Below are positions 51,297 through 63,025 of a DNA stretch of 64,000 nucleotides, in pieces. This DNA comes from Pseudorasbora parva (taxonomy: Eukaryota > Chordata > Actinopteri > Cypriniformes > Gobionidae). Position numbers and translations under genes: made by a program. Below the pieces are notes generated by a model. It was not told the origin of the DNA. It worked only from the letters and a program-made list of their open reading frames with translations, and did no database searches. The stretch's first letter is position 1. The number at the start of each line of letters is the position of its first letter. The stretch spans positions 40,293,992-40,357,991 of the forward strand of contig NC_090188.1 of assembly GCF_024679245.1 (NCBI RefSeq). The letters run 5' to 3'.

Positions 51297-54200
51297 AGGA
51301 GCGTCCCCTGACGCTCCCAGCCGACCTTACCTGTTGATTGTAATCATCAATAAGGGAGTGATCCAGAATGTCCCTAGCAGGAACCCAACTTCTCTCCTCC
51401 GGACCGTAACCTTCCCAGTCCACCAAGTACTGGAAACCGCGTCCCCTCCGTCTAGAATCCAGAATGCGATTAACCGAATATGTTGGTTCCCCATCTACGA
51501 GTCGCGGCGGTGGGGGAACCGGGACTGGCGGATTAAGGTGGGAGTGAAAAACAGGCTTGATTTTGGATACATGGAAGGCGGGATGAATCCTCCTGTACGC
51601 CGGAGGGAGTTTGAGGCGGACTGTCACCGGACTAATGATCTTGGTGACAGTGAACGGGCCGATAAATTTGGGAGCAAGTTTATTAGATACGGAGCGGAGA
51701 GGAATGTTCTTGGTTGAAAGCCACACTTTTTGACCCACGACGTAAACGGGAGGCTTAGACCGGTGGCGATCGGCTTTAGCCTTGGTGCGCGCTCCCACCT
51801 GGAGCAGAGTCTCACGGGCTCTGGTCCATGTGCGATGACACCTCTGGATAAAGGCGTGAACAGAGGGGACCGCGACCTCGGAATCCAGACTAGGAAAAAT
51901 AGGTGGCTGGTAACCTACACTACACTCAAATGGCGAAAGGCCCGTAGATGACACTGGTAACGAGTTATGAGCGTACTCAACCATAGAGAGTTGTTGGCTC
52001 CAGGATGAAGGATTCTTGGATACCAAACATCGCAACACTCTTTCCAGATCCTGATTGGCTCTCTCAGTCTGACCGTTGCTTTGGGGGTGATAACCCGAAG
52101 ACAGACTAACCGTGGCTCCTAGTAATTTACAAAACTCCTGCCAAAATTTGGACACGAATTGGGAACCTCTGTCGGAGACCACGTCCATCGGGAGGCCATG
52201 TAACCGAAAGACGTGGTCTACTACAGATACCGCTGTCTCCTTGGCTGAGGGTAATTTGGGCAAGGGAATGAAATGTGCTGCCTTCGAGAATCGGTCCACG
52301 ACGGTCAAAACGACCGTCTTGCCCTGGGAGGGCGGGAGGGCGGTAACAAAATCTAGAGCGATGTGGGACCAGGGTCTCGAAGGAACAGACAACGGCTGAA
52401 GTAACCCATGAGGAGGTTGGTTAGATGTCTTACCAACCGCACAGACTGAGCAAGCCAAAACAAAACTGTGAATGTCGCGAGCCATAAGTGGCCACCAAAA
52501 TCGTTGCTTTATTAAACTGCTAGTGCGGTTTACCCCTGGATGACAAGCAATGTTGGAGCAGTGACCCCATTTGAGGACCTCGGACCTTAACCCCTCCGGA
52601 ACGAACAAACGACTCGGTGGGCCGCCGGGCGGGGGCGTTACCCCTTCTAAGGCCACTTTGACCTTCGATTCGATCTCCCATGTGAGTGTAGAGATAACTA
52701 TCTTCTCTGGCAAAATACACTCGGGAGTAACCGGGCGTTCGGAAGCATCAAAAATACGAGATAAAGAGTCGGGTTTGATGTTTTTAGACCCGGGGCGGTA
52801 CGAGAGAACAAAGTCAAAACGTCCGAAAAAAAGTGCCCACCGCGCCTGCCTGGAGTTGAGTCTTTTAGCAGATCTAATATATTCAAGGTTCTTATGATCC
52901 GTCCATACAATAAAAGGTACCCCCGACCCTTCAAGCCAATGACGCCACTCCTCCAACGCTAACTTGACGGCCAACAACTCTCTGTTACCAATGTCATAAT
53001 TGCGTTCGGCAGGAGAAAGACGATGGGACAAAAACGCGCACGGGTGCATCTTGTCATCTGAGGGAGAGCGCTGTGAAAGAACCGCTCCTACCCCCACCTC
53101 TGACGCGTCGACCTCTACCACGAACTGACGTGTGGAATCAGGGGCGACTAAGATGGGAGCCGAAACAAAGCGGCTTTTAAGTTTGGCGAATACAGCCTCG
53201 GCTGTATCGGACCACCTGAACGTCGTTCGGGGAGAGGTCAAGGCAGTCAGAGGTGCGGCTAGTTGGCTGAAATTGCGAATAAAACGCCGATAGAAATTGG
53301 CGAACCCCAGAAACCTCTGTAGGGCCTTACGGGAATCTGGACTTGGCCAATCCATCACAGCCTTAACCTTGTCGGGATCCATGCGCATTCCCTCCGATGA
53401 CACGATGTACCCTAAAAAAGGAACAGACTGTGCATGAAAAGCGCATTTCTCCGCCTTGACAAAAAGCCCATTCTCTAGCAACCTCTGAAGCACTCGTCTG
53501 ACGTGTCGAACATGTTCCTGGAGAGACGAAGAAAAAATCAAAATGTCATCCAGGTAGACATATATGAATTGGTCGACCATGTCTCTCAACACATCATTGA
53601 CGAGTGCCTGGAAAACCGCTGGGGAGTTGGAAAGGCCGAAAGGCATGACCAAATATTCAAAATGCCCCCTGGGGGTGTTAAATGCGGTTTTCCATTCATC
53701 CCCCTCCCTGATGCGAACCAAATGATAAGCGTTACGTAAGTCCAACTTCGTGAAGACGGATGCTCCCTGTAACCTCTCGAAAGCTGAAGACATCAACGGC
53801 AAAGGATAGGTATTCTTTACCGTGATGTTATTCAGCCCTCGGTAATCAATGCAAGGTCGCAGAGAACCATCCTTCTTCCCCACGAAGAAGAACCCCGCCC
53901 CCGCTGGAGAAGAGGAAGGGCGGATGAATTTGGAGGCTAGAGAATCAGAAATATATTTCTCCATGGCCTCCCTCTCTGGAATAGAAAGAGAGTATAGTTT
54001 GCCCTTAGGCGGAGACTTACCTGGGAGTAAATCTATAGCACAGTCATAGGGACGATGCGGAGGAAGAGAAGCAGCTCGGGACTTACTGAACACTTCCTTC
54101 AGGTCGAGGTACTCCGGAGGCACGTTAGACAGATTCACCGTCTCACTCTGAAAAACAGAACGAGACACAGACGAACAAGCAGACACCAAACAAGACTCAT

Positions 54201-54798
54201 AACATTTATCACTCCACGCAGACACAGAGTTTTGTCCCCAGTCAACCCTTGGATTGTGTAACTCCAGCCAAGGGTGACCGAGGACAATGGGAGCCAAAGG
54301 GGAGTCCAGGATGAAAAATGAAATGCGTTCAGTGTGGTTGCCGGAAGTGATCAGTGTGAGTGGTTCAGTGGTGAATGAAATGTCAGGGAGAACTTGTCCG
54401 TTAAGTGCGTTGACAGAAATGGTGTTCTTGAGTGCAATGGTGGTTATGTTGAGTTTATGAACCAGGGCAGAGTCAATGAAGTTACCTTCCGCTCCCGAGT
54501 CGAGAAGGGCAAGGCTGGAATAATCCTGAGCTGCCCACAGCAATCTCACCGGGAGGAGAGTGGAGGATGAGGTCTTTTCCACGGAGATCCCGCCCGACAG
54601 TAGCCTTCCCTTTACCGCCGGGCGTGGTCTTTTACCGGGCAGGAGTCTAGCAGGTGTCCGTTCCCGCCGCAGTACAGGCAAAGACCACGGGATCTCCGTC
54701 TCGCCTTCTCCTCCCGGGAGAGCCGAGCTCGACCCACCTGCATGGGCTCCGGGTCGAAGGTGTGGCTGACCGCATCCGTAGTGCTGGCCTGAGGGCAT
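51295..54798 (-). CDS. pol: Retrotransposon Pol: protease, RT, RNase H, integrase, chromodomain
   Basis: The open frame is 1167 codons; the true Pol joins from Gag by -1 shift near residue 55. Aspartic protease DSGAE is at about 100. The reverse transcriptase has YLDDILIF at about 415. RNase H is marked by [14 protein letters not shown]. The integrase has an HHCC zinc region beginning HPGV at about 750, then D at about 814, D in VVSDRGSQF at about 873 and E in GQTERANQ, with exactly 35 residues between the last two. A C-terminal chromodomain (YSVNRILD to [11 protein letters not shown], about 1103-1142) can steer integration to histone marks. No stop or missing catalytic residue was seen. Confidence 0.96.
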   Translation of the reverse strand: MPSGQHYGCGQPHLRPGAHAGGSSSALPGGEGETEIPWSLPVLRRERTPARLLPGKRPRPAVKGRLLSGGISVEKTSSSTLLPVRLLWAAQDYSSLALLDSGAEGNFIDSALVHKLNITTIALKNTISVNALNGQVLPDISFTTEPLTLITSGNHTERISFFILDSPLAPIVLGHPWLELHNPRVDWGQNSVSAWSDKCYESCLVSACSSVSRSVFQSETVNLSNVPPEYLDLKEVFSKSRAASLPPHRPYDCAIDLLPGKSPPKGKLYSLSIPEREAMEKYISDSLASKFIRPSSSPAGAGFFFVGKKDGSLRPCIDYRGLNNITVKNTYPLPLMSSAFERLQGASVFTKLDLRNAYHLVRIREGDEWKTAFNTPRGHFEYLVMPFGLSNSPAVFQALVNDVLRDMVDQFIYVYLDDILIFSSSLQEHVRHVRRVLQRLLENGLFVKAEKCAFHAQSVPFLGYIVSSEGMRMDPDKVKAVMDWPSPDSRKALQRFLGFANFYRRFIRNFSQLAAPLTALTSPRTTFRWSDTAEAVFAKLKSRFVSAPILVAPDSTRQFVVEVDASEVGVGAVLSQRSPSDDKMHPCAFLSHRLSPAERNYDIGNRELLAVKLALEEWRHWLEGSGVPFIVWTDHKNLEYIRSAKRLNSRQARWALFFGRFDFVLSYRPGSKNIKPDSLSRIFDASERPVTPECILPEKIVISTLTWEIESKVKVALEGVTPPPGGPPSRLFVPEGLRSEVLKWGHCSNIACHPGVNRTSSLIKQRFWWPLMARDIHSFVLACSVCAVGKTSNQPPHGLLQPLSVPSRPWSHIALDFVTALPPSQGKTVVLTVVDRFSKAAHFIPLPKLPSAKETAVSVVDHVFRLHGLPMDVVSDRGSQFVSKFWQEFCKLLGATVSLSSGYHPQSNGQTERANQDLERVLRCLVSKNPSSWSQQLSMVEYAHNSLPVSSTGLSPFECSVGYQPPIFPSLDSEVAVPSVHAFIQRCHRTWTRARETLLQVGARTKAKADRHRSKPPVYVVGQKVWLSTKNIPLRSVSNKLAPKFIGPFTVTKIISPVTVRLKLPPAYRRIHPAFHVSKIKPVFHSHLNPPVPVPPPPRLVDGEPTYSVNRILDSRRRGRGFQYLVDWEGYGPEERSWVPARDILDHSLIDDYNQQVRSAGSVRGRS

Positions 54799-55544
54799 TC
54801 GACGCTCCCAAGCTGAGGCTCCATCCTGGACCTCAGCCGACTCAGACGAGCGTCCACCCTCAACGCAATATTGATGAGACCGTCAATCTTCTCCGGAAGG
54901 TCGATGGTAAAGATCTCCTTCTGGATGCGGTCAGCCAGCCCATGCAGGAACATGTCCCACTGTGCCTCCTCGTTCCACTTGCACTCGGCGGCCAGGGTGC
55001 GGAACTCGATGGAATAATCCGAGACCGAGCGGTTACCTTGACGGAGCTCTGCGAGTTGACGTGCCGCTTCTCTTCCGGTCACCGCTCGGTCAAACACCCT
55101 TCTCATCTCCGCCGCCAGCGTCTGGAACGAGGAGCAGCAAGGATGTTGATTCTCCCACACCGCCGTTCCCCAAAGTGCGGCTCGTCCGGAGAGCAGGGTG
55201 AGGACGAATGCCACCTTGGATCTCTCCGTGTTGAAAGTCTGCGGTTGAAGAGCGAAAAACAAGGAACACTTGGTAAGGAAGGCTCTGCAAAAATTGCTCT
55301 CACCGGCATAACTCTCGGGGGTAGGCAGACGTGGTTCCGGTTGCCGCGATGCGGATGGTGTGTGGGGAATCGGCGGTGGGTCGGGCACAGTGGGACCGAC
55401 GAGTTGTTGCATCTGTTGGGTCAGCTCGGCCACCCGTGCCACCAAGGTGTGTACTGCCTTTCCTGTGGCAGTTAAGTTCGCCTCCTGCTGGTCCAGTCTC
55501 TCGTTGCTGCTGGTCAGTAGGGCGTTGATACTCGCTGAATCCAT
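54612..55544 (-). CDS. gag: Retrotransposon Gag
   Basis: 310 aa, starting [10 protein letters not shown] 17 nt after the 5' LTR. A CCHC zinc knuckle [14 protein letters not shown] at residues 289-302 binds RNA. The capsid-like middle contains [15 protein letters not shown] and [15 protein letters not shown], typical of the gypsy/PEG10-type retrotransposon Gag domain. It ends a few residues after the knuckle and overlaps pol by -1. No breaks were seen. Confidence 0.95.
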   Translation of the reverse strand: MDSASINALLTSSNERLDQQEANLTATGKAVHTLVARVAELTQQMQQLVGPTVPDPPPIPHTPSASRQPEPRLPTPESYAGESNFCRAFLTKCSLFFALQPQTFNTERSKVAFVLTLLSGRAALWGTAVWENQHPCCSSFQTLAAEMRRVFDRAVTGREAARQLAELRQGNRSVSDYSIEFRTLAAECKWNEEAQWDMFLHGLADRIQKEIFTIDLPEKIDGLINIALRVDARLSRLRSRMEPQLGSVECPQASTTDAVSHTFDPEPMQVGRARLSREEKARRRSRGLCLYCGGNGHLLDSCPVKDHARR

Positions 55545-55549
55545 GGTTG

Positions 55550-55560
55550 GTCAGAGCGTT
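55550..55560 (-). other. Self-priming primer-binding site of the retrotransposon
   Basis: AACGCTCTGAC (minus) lies one base inside the 5' LTR. It is the exact complement of GTCAGAGCGTT at the predicted 5' end of the same transcript. No tRNA-type site beginning TGG is present in the 17 nt between LTR and gag ATG. Tf1/sushi elements are known to self-prime with about 11 nt. Confidence 0.8.
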
Positions 55561-55561
55561 C

Positions 55562-55992
55562 TGTAACGGATTCACAGAGGCAGGATTCAAAAGCAAGTAA
55601 TTAGTTTATTTGACGGATGGTGTCACAGAAGTCAAAACTCAGAACACTGAAGAAGTCCGGATAAGACAGAGCAGTGAGAGAGGCTCTGTTGGCGACACGG
55701 GCAGGCTGTGAGCAGCTGTGACTCGGGAGGTCGGTACAGGTAATCCGGGAAGGGATCCAGCGTTTCACGGAAGGGGGAAACGACAACCAACACGGAGACA
55801 CAAGGGGAAACATCCAACAACGCTCTGACAAAGACAAGAGAGAAACAGAGAGACTAAATAGGGTGAAGGTGATGAGTTGCAGCTGGTGCAGGTGATCAGC
55901 CACAGGTGTGTGATGAGCCAATCCCAGGCTCCGCCCTCACCTACATTCAACACGCACCCAAGAGTGAGACAGGGAATCCATGAACCGTGACA
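55562..55992 (-). repeat. 5' LTR of the retrotransposon
   Basis: Carries a TATA-like CTATTTAG (minus, 55861-55854). About 25-32 nt downstream is GTCAGAGCGTT (55829-55819), the probable start of the transcript. Confidence 0.95.
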
Positions 55993-56476
55993 ACATTTCA
56001 TTACTCATTAATATTAACAAAGAATGCTAGGTTGTTTTAAACCATGTTTGCATCAAATATGAACAAACCCATCTGTAATGTTTAAAGTTTAATTAAAAAT
56101 TTCAAACCAATAGTTGGGTTTGTCCATATTTGATCAAAACATTGATTGAAACAACCTGGAATTTTTTAGCGTGTATAGTTATAAGGTTATATTTAAGGGT
56201 TGAGTTTGAGGTTAGTTGCATGTAATTATTCATAAATCACTGTCGTGTAACGTGTAAAAAAGACACTATAAAATGGTGTTACCAAAAAGTGTTACTTGAA
56301 GTTTTTTTAAACTGGTAGCTTAAATATTACAATATGGTAAATATGGTTATACGTTGGCAAATGTAAAGTCTTGTAAAATATGTGCGTTAGAGATGTCAGC
56401 ATCGTGTCGCACTAACAGACAGTGAAGATGAAGGGATAATCCACAACAGGATCAGGAACCCACTGTAGCCATAATG

Positions 56477-57396
56477 CTACGTTCACACCGAACGCGAATA
56501 GACATGTGAATGACACGTGAACATTTTGAATCCATTAATTCCCGCATATGCAGCGAATTGAACGTGCGTTGAAATCGAGCATTTTAAGCGAAATAGACGC
56601 GTGTTCAAGGCGCTTCATGAGAAATTGGTTATGTCATAAAACACCACTCTGCCTCTTTTCATTTTCAAAAAAAAAAAAATATTAAGCATTAACAGCCAAA
56701 CAAATGCGGTTCAGCCAACGCATTAATGTTACCTGGATAACCTGGACCTAAGGTATATTTTTATGTATATTTTTATATATATTAAAAATATAAAGTTATG
56801 TAACTTCACTTTGCCCTTAGTCAAAATGATTTGGTAGGCAAGAATAGATTCATTAGACCACAGATCACCCATCAGATGTACACAAGACAAATTATCTCTC
56901 ATGTTTAACCACTACAGAGACATCCGAGCCAGCGGCAAACGCCAGAAGGACTGGCCGAGGAAAGGCTGCTCTCGCTGGGGTTAACGAGCACTGAGCGCAT
57001 AAATATAATACAATTATTTTTTAATTATGCAGGGTTACTCATCACGTCCCTTCACCACTTGACAGCAGCACACAGGCTCCTCATTGGCTAACGTGGAGCG
57101 AATTGAAGCCAAAGTTCAATTCCCAACTCCAGCATCAGACACGTTCAAACACGTGAATGCACAAAAAGCATCACTCGCACGTAAGTTGCGTATCGCACAA
57201 TATGCTCTATTCGATTCAAATTTGTGTTATTAGCACAAACTTGACACGAATGAGGTGGAATCGCGTCCATCGCGCCGTGCGAAACGCGTCTATCACGCCG
57301 TAGGACCTCCAGACGCGCGTCAACGCGCCTTTCCATTGACTTAACATGGTAATCATTCGCTCCAGACGCTCTATTCGCATTCGTTGTGAACGTACC
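56477..57396. mobile_element. DNA element with CTACGTTCACACCGAACGCG ends
   Basis: CTACGTTCACACCGAACGCG and its inverse ending GTTGTGAACGTAC. The flanking arms are CpG- and CGCGT-rich. No transposase frame. Confidence 0.78.
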
Positions 57397-57426
57397 TTAA
57401 AGGTGGAGGAACTGATAACAAAGGAA

Positions 57427-58629
57427 AGCCCCGTTTCCACCAAAATTACCCGGAACAATTTGTACCAGGAACTTTTTTACAGGAAATTTTCTCCCCCCCA
57501 GACCTGCAGCTGTCTGCGTTTCGACCGCGATAAAGTTCCGAGAAGATTAGGCAAATTAGTCCGGTGATGTAGGACTGCACGCGACTGCTCCTCCAAATCA
57601 GTGAAGGACAGAAATCATTTTTAAGTGTACTGATTGAAAGATTTAGTGGACTGTTCACATGAGACGTTATCTAAACCGATCTGGAGTTTGCATGTGATGA
57701 CTTTCAATCGCAATCCTTTTGTCACATGCAGTTTGTCTGCTGCATCAAAAATGTCGCCGCTGTTTTCTCCAGCAGCTGAATGTGTTAACTGTAGCCATAG
57801 CAACTCTTAACGGCCACCAGGACTAATACAGTATTATTTATAGCTATTTGTTGTAAAGTGTAATAATCATCTCAGAAAAAAAAATCTTCTGTCAGGCGCA
57901 GTTAAAGTAAAAACTGCCCGGGGCAATATACGCTGTGTCTTTACTCCAACATTATCTTCATAACTTACGAAATAAAAAGTTTACCCCTCAGAAAAATTTA
58001 CTTTCCTCTCTTGTCAACATGAGTGCAGTGCGCGCCGTCACGTCATGTAAGGACACACACTTAAAAGTAATCGGTCAGGTCGTTTACATGGTGAAAAAAA
58101 ATGAATAACGAGTATGGAAGAGATTCAAGCTGTGCTGCTTTTGCTGGTTATGTATAGGTTTACTAAAGAGGTAATTAACAACGACAGAAAAGAGCACTGA
58201 TATGCAGATTCAGCAGCATGCAGCATATTCAGAAAGCTTGTAAAGTTTTTTAATTTAAAATGACAATGTATATTATTATCAGCTATTACGGACATTGAAC
58301 GTGAGATGGCTGAGACGAACGCGCGCCATCAGACAGAGAGCAAGACTGATATTTACTGAACGCAGAACGAACCTCACAAAAGACTTTTAAAAATGCCGGT
58401 TAAACTAAAATGCTGCGTCAGCTCAACCAATCAGCATGTTCAGCGCCCAAGTCCCGCCCTCGAAAGTTCCTGAACTTTGAAAAAGTACTACCTCGCGAGC
58501 AGGGCCGTTTGGAGGGGGAAATATTTACCCGGAACTTAATTTAGACCCTGGTTCCTGCGGTCTAAACACACGAAGTACCACCCAAAGTTCCTACTTCCTG
58601 GGTAAAGTTCCTGTGGTGGAAACGGGGCT
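57427..58629. mobile_element. DNA element with AGCCCCGTTTCCACC ends
   Basis: AGCCCCGTTTCCACC at the left and GGTGGAAACGGGGCT at the right, with GAA on both flanks as a possible 3-bp duplication (PIF/Harbinger-like). Broken relatives lie at 28810-29350. Confidence 0.75.
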
Positions 58630-59559
58630 GAAGGCTCATAAGCCCGACTGGCCGATGTGGAGCCGGTGGGACAAAGAAACCCGGTGGAGCCAAGGGTCTC
58701 TGATGGAGCTGAGGCTGGGAGGAGCGGAGCAAGGTGGAGCGAAGGGATCAGAGGCCGGAGGTGGAGCCAAAGCAACATCTCGCTCACGCAAGGCTGATGA
58801 TTGACCTGAGGCTTCACATCACAGCAAGGCATCATCAGTTAAGACGAAAGGCTGCAGGCATCCAGCCAAGGCCGGGATGGAGGACTGGCTGAGCTTTATT
58901 GTGAAGGTGACAGAGGTAAGCTTGACGGGACCAATGACGGTAATTCACAGTCCATTCAGGTCGACGATACAGTTTCAGTGTTGTCTTGAAGCAGCGATGA
59001 TGAAGAACTAATCATATTAGTAACCATACAGACAAAGGAGTGGTGGGATATTTAAACAAAGGAACACATGTGACTGATGAAAACAAAATCAATTCAATGA
59101 AAATGAAACTATGAACAAATATATATTTCAAGTAATTAGATCCAATATTAGCCCTATATACTGAGCTATATTACGCATTATTACGAAAGTAAAAATATGG
59201 AGCTACTTGGAAACTTTGGCAATGTAATAGGTTACAGATTACTAGTTACCCTATTTAAAATTACTTAATTAAAGTAACGTAACTGATTACATTTGATTAC
59301 TTTTTGATTATTTTTCAAAATTTCTAGGGATTTCTTTCAACCGTTATTCATTGTAACCTCTAAAAAACAGAGATGGTTATTTTTAAGAGAAAACAAACAA
59401 TTGTAAATCACCATACATGTTTTTGATCTTACTGATATAAGAAAAGAGTAAAAATGTGCATACTATTATTTTTACCACTATCTATTTGTGCATAAAGGGA
59501 AAACACCTATTGATTTTTCACTAACAGAAGCAAGAACTTAGTTTCAGACTTACTGGCAA
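58630..59559. other. Intergenic DNA, G-rich then AT-rich
   Basis: 58640-58800 has repeated GGTGGAGC / GGAGC units without exact period. No gene recognised. Confidence 0.4.
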
Positions 59560-59586
59560 CCCCCCCCCCCCCCCCACACACACACA
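59560..59586. repeat. Poly-C (16) plus (CA)n
   Basis: Direct reading of the sequence. Confidence 0.95.
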
Positions 59587-59808
59587 CCCCTTTTTAATAT
59601 AAAGTTATATTCCACCTAAAATATTGTTTAGACTCAATGACCATTCGTTGTGTAGTTAAAAAGCTTTATTTTGCAAGTCAAAACGGGACAAACTAATAGA
59701 GAGATTTATCCACTAGGCTGTGCTTAAGGTTAACATTCATTATAGGAGATACAAATTTAAACAAGAGAACCAATCAAAGGCATCAGAATAACATTTACTA
59801 AACAGCCC

Positions 59809-60241
59809 TTAAAGGTGCTGTATGTAAGCTTTTGACTGTAACAAAGCATAAAATACCATGCACACACTTTGAAATGTGTGTTTCGTGTCGGAATGTCTGT
59901 TTTTTTTTGGGGGGGGGGGGGGGGGGGGGGTCTGTGCGATAGGCTACCGCAAGTTGCCCATTTAGCCAATAGTATTTTGAAACCACAAGTTGCCATTTGC
60001 CAGAAATCACGAACAAACTGGTTCAGAGATCACCAATTCCATCTGACCTAACCTCCTCTTTGAACGAGAGCGCATTGAAACATGAATAAATCCACTCATC
60101 AACTTACAAGTCTCCTCGCCTTTTATTGTCAATTGTGTTTGTAACCTGCGAGTTGAGGGGGCGGGGCAAACAATATTTAAAATTTGGACTGCAGTACCCA
60201 TTTCAACCACAAGCTGTCATTCTTACACACAGCACCTTTAA
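59809..60241. mobile_element. MITE with TTAAAGGTGCTGT ends and poly-G tract
   Basis: TTAAAGGTGCTGTATGTAAG and CTTACACACAGCACCTTTAA are inverted. A 22-G run lies at 59909-59930. TTAA at both tips suggests a TTAA-targeting family. Confidence 0.85.
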
Positions 60242-60419
60242 ATGCAGGAGACATAGTGCACATCAAAAACAGGCAAAGCGTAACATTTCTTCATAAGTCT
60301 TCATTATTTTGTAGCTATAGTTACTCCCGAAAACTGAATACAAAACCCTCTTTTTAAAAGTACAAAGAAGTGAAATAACGAATTTTATGACCACCAGCAA
60401 AAGGTGTACTGTCAAGGTA

Positions 60420-60880
<461 letters not shown>

Positions 60881-60969
60881 ATGAAGATGTCTCCCCCAGA
60901 CCGAAGGAAATACGTGCGGGATCTGGCGCTGGAGATTGCCATCAGAGTGCTGCTCTTCGGAGTTTTTGT
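60881..60969 (+). CDS. plpp4: plpp4-like phospholipid phosphatase, first coding exon; rest outside window
   Basis: ATG at 60881 (a second in-frame ATG at 60887) opens MKMSPPDRRKYVRDLALEIA and ends LLFGVFV before GTAAGT, with the last Val codon split. The D/ELA-EI--R-LLFGVFV core matches the start of PLPP4 (PPAPDC1A) better than PLPP5. PLPP4 is a multi-pass lipid phosphate phosphatase of the PAP2 family acting on lipids such as phosphatidic acid. Only the N-terminal part of the first membrane helix is seen. No second exon was found up to 64000, so intron 1 exceeds 3 kb. The rest of the protein, including the phosphatase motifs, cannot be checked here. Confidence 0.62.
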
Positions 60970-62985
60970 GTAAGTAGGCTATACCTGCATTCGGCACAAT
61001 ATTGCAATGCTATATGCAAGATAATGAATTATATGGCGCGCGACCTAACTAACTAAGACACCCTTCCAGTTAAACTGATATAATTGGAAATTAATTTTAG
61101 ATGTAGATGCATGTTCTCAAATGTATCTTGAATAAACCAATAGGATAATGCATTTTGTTTTTAGTATTTTTAATGCATTAGTAATGCATTAAGCTATAAT
61201 GTTGTTCTTGTAAATAAATATACTCACACACAGTTATATATTTTAACGCTATACTGTATTTTTGAGTGTTATAATACTCGTAACCATGAATGGGTTAAGT
61301 AAGTGTTATAAGTGTGGTTACAATTATTTATAAAAACAATTTATTAAGAAATGCAATGCATTACAATGACTCTTAGGCTTCAAGTGTTACCTAGGAGATT
61401 GACGTTGAAATGCATGCTGCAAAGACAGGCACCGTCACAAGGAACAAGAAGATGAGAAATGATGGCTATAGCAAGAGACAATCTTGCGCTCACGGTGCAA
61501 ACAGGTTGTCGGAGTTCAGGTTCATTCAAGGATTCATTCAATATTTCTGATAGGAAATGTACAAGCGAGCAACACACTGCTTAGATTAATTTCTAAGCCT
61601 GTGTTATTATAGCAACTGAGCTGATGTCCTAATGAGATGGCTTAATGTGATGATAATGGAATGGTAATAATGAGAATAATATGATAATAATGGAATGAGA
61701 TGCTTGGAGGGGTTTGCTGAGAAACTAAGCATGAGATTCTCAATCGTTTGGTTAGATGTCCTAATCTCCTGCCATGCTAAATAATATCCAGTTTTGAGCT
61801 GTGCTTTTCATTTTGTTCTATGATTTGATTGAAATGGAGATGGAAATGTTCAGATGCCCATTTAATCTTATGCGTGCATGGCTCCTGGAATTTAGGGTGA
61901 TTTTGAAGAGGAACATTGGAAGTGTGTGGTTGTTAGTATAGTCAGCACTGGGGGAATAAATGTGATGCTTAGACATGAGGAAAGCTGGCTTTACTGTTAG
62001 GGAGCTTGAACCTGTCTTGAGCGAGGAAACGTTACAAATATCACACAGAATGACAACAGATAAAAGAGCATGGCTGATGATGATGATGATGATTGCCAGT
62101 AGTGTTTACTAAAGCAAGCTTCACTATTACTACATCTACGCATGACTCATCCTGCAACATTTGTGCAATAGGCATGATAAAAAATAAAAATAAAAAACCC
62201 AGAAAAATCATGTGACACTCTAGTTTGTGACAAGTGCCACTCACATTTTCTTCACTTCCAGTTTTTGGCTGTGGTGCATTGACATTCAGTTGACGGTGGC
62301 ATTCTTCATATTCCATGTGCCGTCCATATAAGCATGTTTGTATACTACCTGTTCTTTTCCCTGGCTGTTGATTATTTTAAAACTGCCAGGTGTTGTCTGC
62401 TGCAACAAGAATCCATTGAACCCCCTCATTCTCCTCACAATATGAGTCCATTACTAGCAAAGCTGCCCTCCAAGCACAACATCTGTTGCCTGTCAGCAGT
62501 TCCATGACTGGCCCAGATCTGATATGCCCGGATATATCAGCCATCAGAAGCGACGGCGTGCCTTCTGAATGCTGATCACAAGATATCAAACTCATTTGGG
62601 TCAAAAGAAAATTTTATTTTTTGTAAAAAAATAAATAAAATAAACTGAAAAAAGAGAAAGTATGCATATATTTACAAACCCTCATTTTAAACCTGTATGA
62701 ATTGTATTCTTCAAGCACTGTTAATTTTGTCAGCAAACTTGGATTTAGTTTTGTTCATAGTTTGACTTAAATGCCAATTAGTATTAGTCATAATTTAGTC
62801 ACCTGAATTGTTTTTAGATTTAGTTGGCAAAAATCTAATGAATTTAGGAGACTTTAACTACTATGTACTAACATTGTAATTAATCATTTGATACATTGCA
62901 CTTATTGTGTACATACATGTTTTTACATTGTACTTACATTTAAAAAAAAATACCTGCATGTAATTACGTCTGTAATTATTTCTGT
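60970..62985. other. First intron of the plpp4-like gene, no further exon seen
   Basis: AT-rich DNA. The TGTAATTACGTCTGTAATTA segment at 62955-63005 is a dispersed-repeat end leading into the 42-bp array. Confidence 0.5.
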
Positions 62986-63025
62986 AGTTACATTTGTAAT
63001 TACACAGTTGGCACTTTCCTTACAC

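Larger units (their letters stand above)
50852..55992 (-). mobile_element. Intact chromodomain Ty3/gypsy LTR retrotransposon, Tf1/sushi type
   Basis: A 5141-bp element on the minus strand with two 431-bp LTRs (50852-51282, 55562-55992) that read identical base for base. Each LTR is TG...CA on the minus strand, and the element is flanked by ACATT at 50847-50851 and 55993-55997. It holds open gag and pol, a purine tract next to the 3' LTR, and a self-priming primer site. A chromodomain at the end of pol places it among chromoviruses. Identical LTRs and open frames imply very recent insertion. Confidence 0.96.
50818..56290. repeat. Older MITE split by the LTR retrotransposon
   Basis: GGGTTACACTTTATTTTAAG lies just left of the retrotransposon and CACTATAAAATGGTGTTACC right of it near 56264. 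Together they resemble one dispersed repeat now 5.1 kb apart. A second small inverted element (ATGCTAGGTTGTTTTAAACC ... GGAATTTTTTAGCGTGT) lies at about 56023-56175. Confidence 0.55.

Noticed and set aside
54654..55475. 273-codon plus-strand frame
   Set aside because: Antisense shadow of gag.
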